Source: a virus
Length of the DNA: 41,161 nt
Reading direction: 5' to 3' (one strand)
Virus record (IMG/VR): IMGVR_UViG_3300036790_000159
Location: 1-41,161 of that record
Position 1 is the first letter of the stretch. Each line of letters opens with the position of its first letter. Below the pieces are notes generated by a model. It was not told where the DNA came from and searched no databases. It was given only the letters and a program-made list of their open reading frames with translations. Positions 24,501 to 30,944 of this stretch are shown here, in pieces. Both the position numbers and the translations under genes were made by a program.

Positions 24501-24802
24501 TTGTTGCGCAGCAGCTTCCACGAGTAGTAGCTCTCCATCGCCGGAAAGGTCTCTGCATTGAAGACGATCGAGCCGGGGCTGCGCTTGTCCGTCAGGTCGA
24601 CGCTGATCTCGCGGTTGATGCCGTCAAGGATCGAATCGAAGCGGCTGCCCGAATAGAACTTCGCATAGATGTACGGAACCGCCGCATCTCTGTAGGGGCT
24701 GCGCTGGGTCCATAGCCCGGTCATCTGGCGCGCACCCATGCTCAGCGCGGCGTACTTGGTCGGGTTGGCCACCGCGCCTGCGGCTGCGATCGGTCCCGGC
24801 AT
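21518..24802 (-). CDS. Giant tail protein (putative tail nozzle)
   Basis: 1094 aa, the largest gene. The N-terminal 110 residues are conserved-looking (TGLWTQRSPYRDAAVPYIYA, then RFDSILDGINREIS). The rest is Gly/Thr/Pro-rich beta structure with repeated 'GGLTWxxL/I' blocks (e.g. TKDGGLTWYNLGQ and TTDGGLTWVCIS), as in propeller or beta-helical tail proteins. The position after two adaptor-like genes and before ejection proteins matches podovirus gp12/tail-nozzle placement. Start at 24802 directly abuts the upstream gene. Confidence 0.65.
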   Translation of the reverse strand: MPGPIAAAGAVANPTKYAALSMGARQMTGLWTQRSPYRDAAVPYIYAKFYSGSRFDSILDGINREISVDLTDKRSPGSIVFNAETFPAMESYYSWKLLRNNVEVIRLLGDGSDGTLYDATPGQKTALFTKSAGAGVNRMLGLPNAQFYVGNGVDQKKWLFPGVWQASQIVTPGTLINQGAEPGTLYMALGGITVPIVASAVSGSGSSWQHLLYVNPAQVPINFANLVGVEMTFSGLTTDTVLNGETLTVANVLSSTLGIFQVNFTSGTAQDYTPDTGSATTGNGTTGGSSPAFDATRLAVTEDSGQQWKCYGTAVQNTGLTAPLVPPTLTPVTGRFWQPNMAFPQYTSLLDSNGNIEVVASTTGTNRSGPLYPQWSVAPAAAQLVATNLTGTPTPLANTFGTIYQNLSANVALHTGYGNVVAGGGVAWFQLLIGPTSPPTINTWGTTFTATDKAGSGSNGQLGFTFSVPPGWFYEMLSGGDVDPTPGYWDSTPLSPVATGVATPGGANAVTKDGGLTWYNLGQPGEWQADAANAGVTGSCLIDSNNNLQWLFSGIGGTSGVTQPTWGTALGDNTTDGGLTWVCISTGGSGVALTYQTLQYSYSLHGVDGSLSTAAPLGIVYGGILGTTPAVLDPTLMVAATSPGMFSDTQIDQVWIWRTAQGKPTLVLEDQIPADGLTDSFSYGEAGIADTSILGLAALDPLIPAPINGTNNPPTPTSLPMCYAFQRQWWADGNLARYSGGPDTLAANGNTTQPPLNTIPFLGKVYDIVPVTVQDGGLIVFTSSGIQIILGSGTTSDPFYATSYYNNVNVFGYNCVCIQGTMMFVLEANLKVSSIAIEYPFNPNTGYTEIGFPIGDQFRKVTTGGISQSLYSSATAFVSWNNQSTEENALYVADGAVGWFRMSAVSPPESGLMWHPRRAIVGGTSAVQAMETSPGVTQLLIGPPAGTPGPILCRDDSDAVYSDDGTGYPSWDAKGVNQLCSTGQWAETVHVSTKSVAVGARPVISVLLGEIRPSTKRPYRALKLDDKSNDPARTPPSVSVYSDRYVLKQSGANTLSDSLLTKFDYGTQTVGDELLDWGIYARDHNEREEQVAKS

Positions 24803-25507
24803 CTATCGTCCCCGCCCTGCCGCGCCGTTCTTGGCCATGTCCTGGCTGCGCTGCACCGTGCGCGTCGTATTCATAAACTGGTTGTAAAACATGTCCTTCG
24901 CCTGCGCGTCGAGGCCGTCCTGGGTGGCGAGACACTGTGCAATCCATTCCGACCGCCAGATGGAGAAACGTGAGTCATTCACCAGCAACGCGCCCTCGCT
25001 CAACATGCCCTTATTGAATAAGTAACCGAAGTAGTCACTTAATGGACTGAACGTATCGGCGGGGCTTGTGATGAGCGGCGCTGCATTCTGCAGGTCAAGA
25101 TAGGCTGTATAGCTGGCATCCGGAATGGAATTCACACGAAAGGTAATATTGCCTTCGTTGTCGTCGTACTGCGCTGCGATCTGGTTAGGCGTCCTCTGGT
25201 AGCTCACCTTGGCCAGCGCCGTCGCTCCTTTCAATTCGAGGATGGAGCCGGTCGAGTCCTGAAGCCATTGCGTTTCAATAAACCCCATATTCGGCACAGA
25301 TTGGGTGTAGTCGGTGCCTCCCGCCGTAGTGATGGGGAAGCTAAAATTGGTGCGGTTCTGTCTCCAGACGAACGGCGCTCCCATCATCGTGCCCAGGACG
25401 TTGTTCGCCATCGTCACGCCGGGTTCCATGTTGTTGACATTCAGGCGCTGGTTATCGATCAGCGACTGCACAAAGGTCATGGAGGCCTGGATACTCAGCG
25501 TGACCAT
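24803..25507 (-). CDS. Adaptor (gp11-like) head-tail protein, copy 2
   Basis: 234 aa from ATG 25507, overlapping the upstream stop as TAATG. N-terminal helix, central beta region, and a C-terminal helix bundle with FSPLSDYFGYLFNKGMLSEG and RSEWIAQCLATQDGL, resembling the tail-tubular adaptor that binds the portal. The C-terminal pattern recurs in the preceding gene, so the two look like tandem diverged copies. Confidence 0.6.
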   Translation of the reverse strand: MVTLSIQASMTFVQSLIDNQRLNVNNMEPGVTMANNVLGTMMGAPFVWRQNRTNFSFPITTAGGTDYTQSVPNMGFIETQWLQDSTGSILELKGATALAKVSYQRTPNQIAAQYDDNEGNITFRVNSIPDASYTAYLDLQNAAPLITSPADTFSPLSDYFGYLFNKGMLSEGALLVNDSRFSIWRSEWIAQCLATQDGLDAQAKDMFYNQFMNTTRTVQRSQDMAKNGAAGRGR

Positions 25508-26511
25508 TAGTTCCACCCATACGGGTTATCCGCTGTGCGCGGTGCGCTCGATCCCCACTTCGGCTCGACGACACTTCCGGCCGGCAACAGCGCATACACA
25601 TTCAATTCGCGGTCGCCCTGTTTCTTGGGTTCCTTCATCCACGCCGGCTCACCGTTTTTGTCTCTCTCCGTCAGAATCTCGCCGCGTTTCGTATCGTTCG
25701 GGTTTGGACTATTCAGCAGACACATGGCCTGCAGGCCGCGAAAGAAAAACCGGCTGAAGCTGTCGGGGATTGGATCGAGAAGCTGTTGCATGGTAGTAAA
25801 ACGCGGAGGGTCCAGTTGGTAGTAGGGGCGGATCTCCAGCGTGGGTCCCGCAGCGGAAGGCAGCCGGTCGATGCGAAATCCCTGCGACGTGGGGCTGACG
25901 CACGTCCAGGTCACGGTGCCGTCTTCAACCGTCTCTCCTTCGTCACTGTTGGCTGGCAACTCTGGCGCGGTGCTTCCGGTAGTGCCGAATACGGTGACGA
26001 TGAGGATGTTTCCGTTCGCATCCCGCATATTCAGGATCGGGTTCTGTCCTCCTGGTGCGCTCGTGCCCAGCAGCGGATAGATGACAACATCCGCACCGGG
26101 CCAGATCGCGATCTCCAGCTCGTTGTTGTACATCCAGCACAGGTTTTGCGGCCACCATCGGCTAAGGTTCGAGCGGCTGAGGCCTCGCCGCCACTTGATG
26201 TTGTCCATCGGCTTGGGCAGGTAGGTGTTATTTACGTCGATCACGTCGCCGTCTTCGCCCCACCCGATCGGGCCGGCTGTCTGCGCGAGCTGGGGATAGT
26301 CCTGCTGAAAGCTGTTGGTGTAGAACGGCGCGGCATAGGCCCGGTTCCACTTCTGGTTGTAGCGTTCGCAGACAATATCCGCCATCACCTCGCTCGCGCA
26401 TTCGAGGGCGAGTTGGTCGCCATAGCCGCTGGGGCCTCCCCTGGGGTCGGGAATTCCCTTCGCGGCGATGACGTTGAAGACATTGGCCAGCTTGATGGTG
26501 GAGTTACCCAC
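25507..26511 (-). CDS. Adaptor-like head-tail protein, copy 1
   Basis: 334 aa, GTG start at 26511 behind GAAGGGG. A helical N-terminus (EVMADIVCERYNQKW), an inserted beta domain around residues 150-215 (a bacterial-Ig-like or carbohydrate-binding-like segment), then the C-terminal FTTMQQLLDPIPDSFSRFFF pattern shared with the next gene. Probably part of the neck or tail attachment. Confidence 0.55.
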   Translation of the reverse strand: MGNSTIKLANVFNVIAAKGIPDPRGGPSGYGDQLALECASEVMADIVCERYNQKWNRAYAAPFYTNSFQQDYPQLAQTAGPIGWGEDGDVIDVNNTYLPKPMDNIKWRRGLSRSNLSRWWPQNLCWMYNNELEIAIWPGADVVIYPLLGTSAPGGQNPILNMRDANGNILIVTVFGTTGSTAPELPANSDEGETVEDGTVTWTCVSPTSQGFRIDRLPSAAGPTLEIRPYYQLDPPRFTTMQQLLDPIPDSFSRFFFRGLQAMCLLNSPNPNDTKRGEILTERDKNGEPAWMKEPKKQGDRELNVYALLPAGSVVEPKWGSSAPRTADNPYGWN

Positions 26512-26514
26512 GCT

Positions 26515-26703
26515 TTAGACCCCTTCGCCTTCTTCGGCTTCCGGTTGGACTTCCGGTTCGGGTTCTAAATGGATGCCATGCGTCCGCAGTTTGGCTCCGA
26601 GAAACTGTAATGCTCTCTCGATCCGGGCCACGCGCTTCTCTAGCGTGAGCGGCTCATCCTTTTTCTTTGGCTTCGTTTGCTTGGATGTTTGCTTTGTCGT
26701 CAT
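26515..26703 (-). CDS. Small Lys/Glu-rich protein
   Basis: 62 aa: a Lys/Thr-rich N-terminus, a helix LEKRVARIERALQFLGAKLR and an acidic tail. Could be a small virion or chaperone factor. It ends 4 bp before the adaptor gene start. Confidence 0.55.
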   Translation of the reverse strand: MTTKQTSKQTKPKKKDEPLTLEKRVARIERALQFLGAKLRTHGIHLEPEPEVQPEAEEGEGV

Positions 26704-26712
26704 CGCGCCTCC

Positions 26713-27357
26713 TCAGGCTTCATACATCAAAGTTGCCGAACGCAGCTGCGCGCTCGGAACGACTGCGTTGGTCGCGATCGTCACCGACAGCGTAGCGGCG
26801 GCGGTCAGGTTCACCGCAGACGACACTGCCGTGTTGGTGTCGAGATACACGGCCACCGCGGCTGCAGCCACCGTCCCGATGTTCGCCTCTACTCGCCCAT
26901 GAGATTCGATGGTTGCGGTCGCGCCCAGCGTCACCACCGTCAGTTCGAACTCGAAGTGAATGGGCAGGTTCGTACTGGCTGCGGTGTTCGTCGCCGCCGT
27001 TGTAATCGTGCAGAGCGTCACACCGCCCAGAATGAGCGCGAGATTGATCGCGGCCACATTGGTAGCGGTGGTCGAGTAGATCAAAACCCCCTTCACGCGC
27101 AGCTTGCGTCCGGTCACATTCAAAGCGCCGGCGCCGAAGATAAAGCTCAGCAGCGTCTGCGCGTTTTCGATGGCCGTCAGCGCGGTCTGCGCGGGCAGCA
27201 CCAGGGGCGCTCCCATCGCCAGCATCAGCTTGCGACCGTTGGCGCTCCCGCTCGAATACATCACGCCGTTGGTCTGGTCGAGCGCAATGCATTTCTGGTT
27301 GAAGGAGTTCACTCCACTGGCACTTGGCGGTCCGTAGGTTACCCAATCTGCACCCAT
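26713..27357 (-). CDS. Virion structural protein, probably capsid decoration
   Basis: 214 aa, Ala/Thr-rich beta sandwich-like sequence, no charged helices, GAAGGAAAC ribosome-binding site. Its position two genes after the major capsid protein suggests a decoration or head-completion role. No specific family recognised. Confidence 0.55.
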   Translation of the reverse strand: MGADWVTYGPPSASGVNSFNQKCIALDQTNGVMYSSGSANGRKLMLAMGAPLVLPAQTALTAIENAQTLLSFIFGAGALNVTGRKLRVKGVLIYSTTATNVAAINLALILGGVTLCTITTAATNTAASTNLPIHFEFELTVVTLGATATIESHGRVEANIGTVAAAAVAVYLDTNTAVSSAVNLTAAATLSVTIATNAVVPSAQLRSATLMYEA

Positions 27358-27437
27358 TGTTTCCTTCTCTCTGCCCCGCTCGCGCGGCGCGAATCATATA
27401 CGAAATAAACATCAAACCATGTCGAAAAACAGGAAAC

Positions 27438-28100
27438 TTATGCTACGGCCTGAGGATAGAAGTCGCTCGGGCGACGGCGATACACCGGCATCCCCTTGTG
27501 GTCTTTCACTTCAAAGGTGTTGCCGCAGTCCATCGTGCTCGAATACTCGTCGGACTTCGACTCCTCGCTCTTCTCCAGCAGGTCAGCGAATGCCGCCGTA
27601 TCGGCCTGCCACTTCGTCACGCGCGCCTTCGCCTGTTGCTCGTTCTCCATCTTGCCGGTGCGGAAGTCTTTCTGAGGCTCGGGGTTCTGGTCGTAGGGAT
27701 GTGGACTGAAGACGGCAAGCCGGCAGATTGCGCAGTGGATCAGAACGGTGAATCCGTCCATCATCCGGACCTTCTTCAACGTCGTATCGCCCTTGCCCTT
27801 GTAGATGTTCTTCGGGCTGGCTCCCTGTTTGTGCGCGCACTTCCTGGCTACTGCGGCGCGTCCGCGCCACTTGCTGGCCAGTTCGCTCTGGCGTTGCGCG
27901 TTCTGCGTGGATTTGGATCTCTCCTGCGCCTCGAACTTTTCTAGCGCGCGCCTGGCGAGTTTCATGTTCATCAGCGCCGTTTTGAGTTGGACCTCTTCGA
28001 GCTGCTGCTGCATCGTCTTTTCTGCCATACCATCCTCCTCGAGAGACACGCTCCGCAGAGCACCGTTCTCCACAACGCTTTTTTTAGATTTTCTCGCCAT
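27438..28100 (-). CDS. Late protein with zinc-like Cys pair
   Basis: 220 aa from ATG 28100 (GAGG upstream). Basic helical N-terminal half (KLARRALEKFEAQERSKS), then CAHKQG...HCAICRL, a possible zinc site, and a C-terminal aromatic segment. Directly downstream of the capsid gene. Function unknown; an internal or assembly protein is possible. Confidence 0.6.
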   Translation of the reverse strand: MARKSKKSVVENGALRSVSLEEDGMAEKTMQQQLEEVQLKTALMNMKLARRALEKFEAQERSKSTQNAQRQSELASKWRGRAAVARKCAHKQGASPKNIYKGKGDTTLKKVRMMDGFTVLIHCAICRLAVFSPHPYDQNPEPQKDFRTGKMENEQQAKARVTKWQADTAAFADLLEKSEESKSDEYSSTMDCGNTFEVKDHKGMPVYRRRPSDFYPQAVA

Positions 28101-28187
28101 ACTGAAACCTCGCCCATTCCCCCGGATGCTCCACTGGCCATCCGGGGCTGCCACTAGCTGCTGTGTTGGATCAATGTGCTGCTCTTT

Positions 28188-29450
28188 TTAACTCGTCATC
28201 GGAACGGCTTCCGCGATCCGCATACGGCTGGTCACGTCGGGCGGTGGCCCGATGCCCAGAACGCAGTTGTATCCGGTCCCGGCCTGGATGAGCTGGTTGG
28301 CGTCATAGGCAGTTCGCGCTGTGAACTTCTCAGCCCACAGATCGAGGTTCTGCCATTTGTGGCCGGGCTTGGTCAGTTTGCCGTGAGGGAACTGAATGAA
28401 GATCATGCCGTCCATACCCGCGAGATAGGTACTGATCGCGGTTTCGCCAGAACTCAGATAGTTCGCGGTCTGGGTCTGGTTGGTGCTCTTTCTCCAGTGG
28501 CAGCCAAACAACTCCAGCGTACGTACCGGAGCTTCGCCGTCGTCGCCGTCCAGCGGCTCCAGCTTCAACTGGCCCGCGTCGGTGTGCTTCCAGATGTCGA
28601 CGATGGAGTTATTGGAGTCGTCGAGCATCAGGTCCGAGACGAAGAAAGGATGAATGCTTCCGTTGTAGAAGCCATCCTTCATCTGCGGGACTTCGGCACC
28701 TTCGAGCGAACCCGGCATCTGCTCGATGATGTTCTTGGTGAACGCATAGGGGCTGGTGGTCGCGTCCTGGTTGGCCGTCCGCGTGTCCATCGTGCGCAGA
28801 TAGTCCATCTGGTACATGATGAGGTCGTCGATCGTCAGCGCGAGCTGGTAGGCCATGATGCGCCTGTTCTCGACCAGATCGTCCGAGATCGAGGTCAACG
28901 CCGCGAAGTCGGAGATGGTGTTGAAGTTCGCCCATTGCCCGACGACGATATCCTTGAAATTGACGTTGATGACTTCGGGCGGCCCAGGTGTGCCCTCGGT
29001 CTGCGGGGTGATGTCCGGTCCCAGCGGAATCGACATGAAGTTGCGCCAGGTCTGACCGCTCTTCTCGGGCAGGTCCATGTGGCTGCACATCAGCAGCTTG
29101 TTCGTCTTGGCGTACAGCCACTGCATGAAGACGCGGTTGTAATACACCGTCAGACGCGCCTGCGGCATGTTGGCAGAGGTCTGAGCGGCCTGCGTTGCTC
29201 CACCCTCGCCGTAGGCTGGTGAATGCGCTGCCTGCGCTCCCATCGCCATCGCCGTGGCTCCGGTCGCCATCAGCGCCGCCGCACATGCGATCAGCAGCTG
29301 CAGCAATGGCCACAGAATGTACTTAAACAGAAATGCAGCGATACCGTCCTGAGTTCGGCTCTGCATCCCGATCGGGCGGAACTGCCTGCTTGTTCCGCTC
29401 ACCCATTGCTTCTTTCGCTTCCACATCCGGTACGTCATTGTCTGACGCAT
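28188..29450 (-). CDS. Major capsid protein, N4-gp56-like, with hydrophobic N-terminal extension
   Basis: 420 aa. From about residue 96 the sequence has the N4-gp56-type start (LTVYYNRVFMQWLYAKTNK, then TWRNFMSIPLG) and the later FNTISDFAALTSISDDLVEN block. The start at 29450 has a strong GGGGGAG ribosome-binding site. It gives about 80 extra residues: a basic stretch, a hydrophobic segment (FKYILWPLLQLLIACAAALM) and an Ala-rich AQA-like cleavage context. An internal ATG at residue 68 (MAMGAQAAHS) with GGAG upstream would give a normal-length coat protein. The virion role is strong; the extension needs explaining. Confidence 0.85.
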   Translation of the reverse strand: MRQTMTYRMWKRKKQWVSGTSRQFRPIGMQSRTQDGIAAFLFKYILWPLLQLLIACAAALMATGATAMAMGAQAAHSPAYGEGGATQAAQTSANMPQARLTVYYNRVFMQWLYAKTNKLLMCSHMDLPEKSGQTWRNFMSIPLGPDITPQTEGTPGPPEVINVNFKDIVVGQWANFNTISDFAALTSISDDLVENRRIMAYQLALTIDDLIMYQMDYLRTMDTRTANQDATTSPYAFTKNIIEQMPGSLEGAEVPQMKDGFYNGSIHPFFVSDLMLDDSNNSIVDIWKHTDAGQLKLEPLDGDDGEAPVRTLELFGCHWRKSTNQTQTANYLSSGETAISTYLAGMDGMIFIQFPHGKLTKPGHKWQNLDLWAEKFTARTAYDANQLIQAGTGYNCVLGIGPPPDVTSRMRIAEAVPMTS

Positions 29451-29467
29451 GTTGCGCTCCCCCAGCG

Positions 29468-30292
29468 TCAGGCCGTGGCCTTCGCTGACGGGTAGTAGAA
29501 CTCACAGGCCTCCGCATAGTCCTTGTCGCCGCTGCGAATTAACGCCTCGGTCTTGGATAGGCTCATCCTGTCGATCTGCTCCCGCGTGTATTTGAGTGTC
29601 CTTGTCTGGACGCCCTGGGTAGGGGTGCGGAAGTTGGTGCTTCGCGTTCCTGTCCCACTGCGTCTGCCTCGGCTCGTCTCGACACGCTGGACCTGATTCT
29701 CGTCAGGAAACGCTGTGACGTTCTGTGTTCCTTCACCGGGATCTTCGACCAGATCCCCGGTTTCCAACATCTGGTGAAAGCACTGCGTTATCATCTCTTT
29801 CGAGATGAGGGCGACATCGCCATTCACCAGCCTTCCCAACCGCGTCGCCAACAGTGATCGATTCGGCTTGCAGTTGTAAAAATCCGGGGTCTCCCTGGCC
29901 CACTCGTCGGCCCGTATTTTGAAGGCATCCATCGCCATCTGGCGAAGATCCATGCCAGTCGCGTCCTGTACCAACCTGGTTACTGCCTCTGCTGCCTTCG
30001 CCGGGTTCTGCAGGTCTGTGGTTGCCTGCATGGTCTCGTCGGCGGTCATACGCTTGCGTGGTGCGATGGGAGAGGGAATGGTGACGGTGCCCTGCGGAGG
30101 AGCTGCCGCGCGCCGCGCCAGGGCTTGCTGCGCATGCATGTTGTTTAACGCGATCTTGTCATTTACTTCATTCTCGGTTTTGCCGTAGTAGTAGATCGGG
30201 TTGGTACCGTCTTCCATGTCGAGTACGCGGCAGAAGGTGCCAGGCTCGACAGGCTTACCGTTTGGGCGCGTTGTTACCCATTCCATCCTCAT
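29468..30292 (-). CDS. Putative scaffold protein
   Basis: 274 aa directly upstream of the capsid gene. Acidic/basic mixed helical sequence with Ala/Gln-rich N-terminal part and a Lys/Arg/Gly-rich linker (ETSRGRRSGTGTRS). The position between portal and capsid is the usual one for scaffolding proteins. The ATGA overlap joins it to the upstream gene. Not certain from sequence alone. Confidence 0.45.
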   Translation of the reverse strand: MRMEWVTTRPNGKPVEPGTFCRVLDMEDGTNPIYYYGKTENEVNDKIALNNMHAQQALARRAAAPPQGTVTIPSPIAPRKRMTADETMQATTDLQNPAKAAEAVTRLVQDATGMDLRQMAMDAFKIRADEWARETPDFYNCKPNRSLLATRLGRLVNGDVALISKEMITQCFHQMLETGDLVEDPGEGTQNVTAFPDENQVQRVETSRGRRSGTGTRSTNFRTPTQGVQTRTLKYTREQIDRMSLSKTEALIRSGDKDYAEACEFYYPSAKATA

Positions 30293-30690
30293 TGTTCGTT
30301 CTCCAGCTCGGCCAGTTCCATGTTCACAGCTACTTCCAGTTCCGCTACGACGCGACGAAATATTTTCACATACGCCCAGGCAACTGCGACTTCATCCCGT
30401 TTCGTCAGCGGGTCTTCCTGAGATAGAGTTATAGCGCGTTTCTGGTGAAAATGAATAGCTTTTTCAGCGAAAAAAAGATACAACTTCTGTCCCGGCATCT
30501 CCCAGAACTCCTTCAGGTCCAGCCTTTCCGCGCGGCTGAGATCGCGCTCTGGATCGTCATGCGCTCTCCGCTCGGCCGGCGCAGGCCTCGGCCTCGTCGT
30601 CTCCGGATCGCGTCCATCGCGCAGCGCGGCCAGCTCCGGCGTCAGTGGCTCTCCGCGTAAAAACTTCTCGTGTGCGGTAAGGTCAGGCAT
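30289..30690 (-). CDS. Late phage protein, unknown
   Basis: 133 aa from ATG 30690; the frame is open upstream to 30723. Charged N-terminal half with a Pro/Arg-rich linker and a helical C-terminus (VAWAYVKIFRRVVAELEVAV). Between portal and scaffold; may take part in head assembly. Confidence 0.55.
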   Translation of the reverse strand: MPDLTAHEKFLRGEPLTPELAALRDGRDPETTRPRPAPAERRAHDDPERDLSRAERLDLKEFWEMPGQKLYLFFAEKAIHFHQKRAITLSQEDPLTKRDEVAVAWAYVKIFRRVVAELEVAVNMELAELENEQ

Positions 30691-30935
30691 CTCCACTCTT
30701 CTCCGGCAGTGCTGGCTGCCCACCTTCCAGTTTCATCGGCTTTTCCTTCACGATCTTCGTCTCCATGCGAATCAGCGTACCACGCCATCAGGTGGCCCAA
30801 CTCCTGAATCGTCATGGTTACGTTGTCGCGATCGTGCAACGTCGACCACGCTTTAAATCCCTCGCTCAGCGGCTTGCGAATAAAATCCTTCGCCAGCTCG
30901 ATCTCCATCCAATCGACATCGTTCGGCCGAATCAT
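30642..30935 (-). CDS. Small phage protein with overlapping 3' end
   Basis: 97 aa, GGGGAGAGC ribosome-binding site before ATG 30935. The first 60 residues look like a real small phage protein (EIELAKDFIRKPLSEGFKAW, then VTMTIQELGHLMAWYAD). The last third overlaps the next gene by 49 nt and is low quality. An alternative frame in the same stretch (30766-30683) encodes METKIVKEKPMKLEGGQPAL and ends 7 nt into the next gene. The true C-terminus is uncertain. Confidence 0.5.
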   Translation of the reverse strand: MIRPNDVDWMEIELAKDFIRKPLSEGFKAWSTLHDRDNVTMTIQELGHLMAWYADSHGDEDREGKADETGRWAASTAGEEWRCLTLPHTRSFYAESH

Positions 30936-30944
30936 GCTCTCCCC

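Noticed and set aside
22988-24715. A 575-codon open frame on the plus strand
   Set aside because: Antisense to the giant tail gene, Arg-rich and without family resemblance; explained by GC-rich codon bias.
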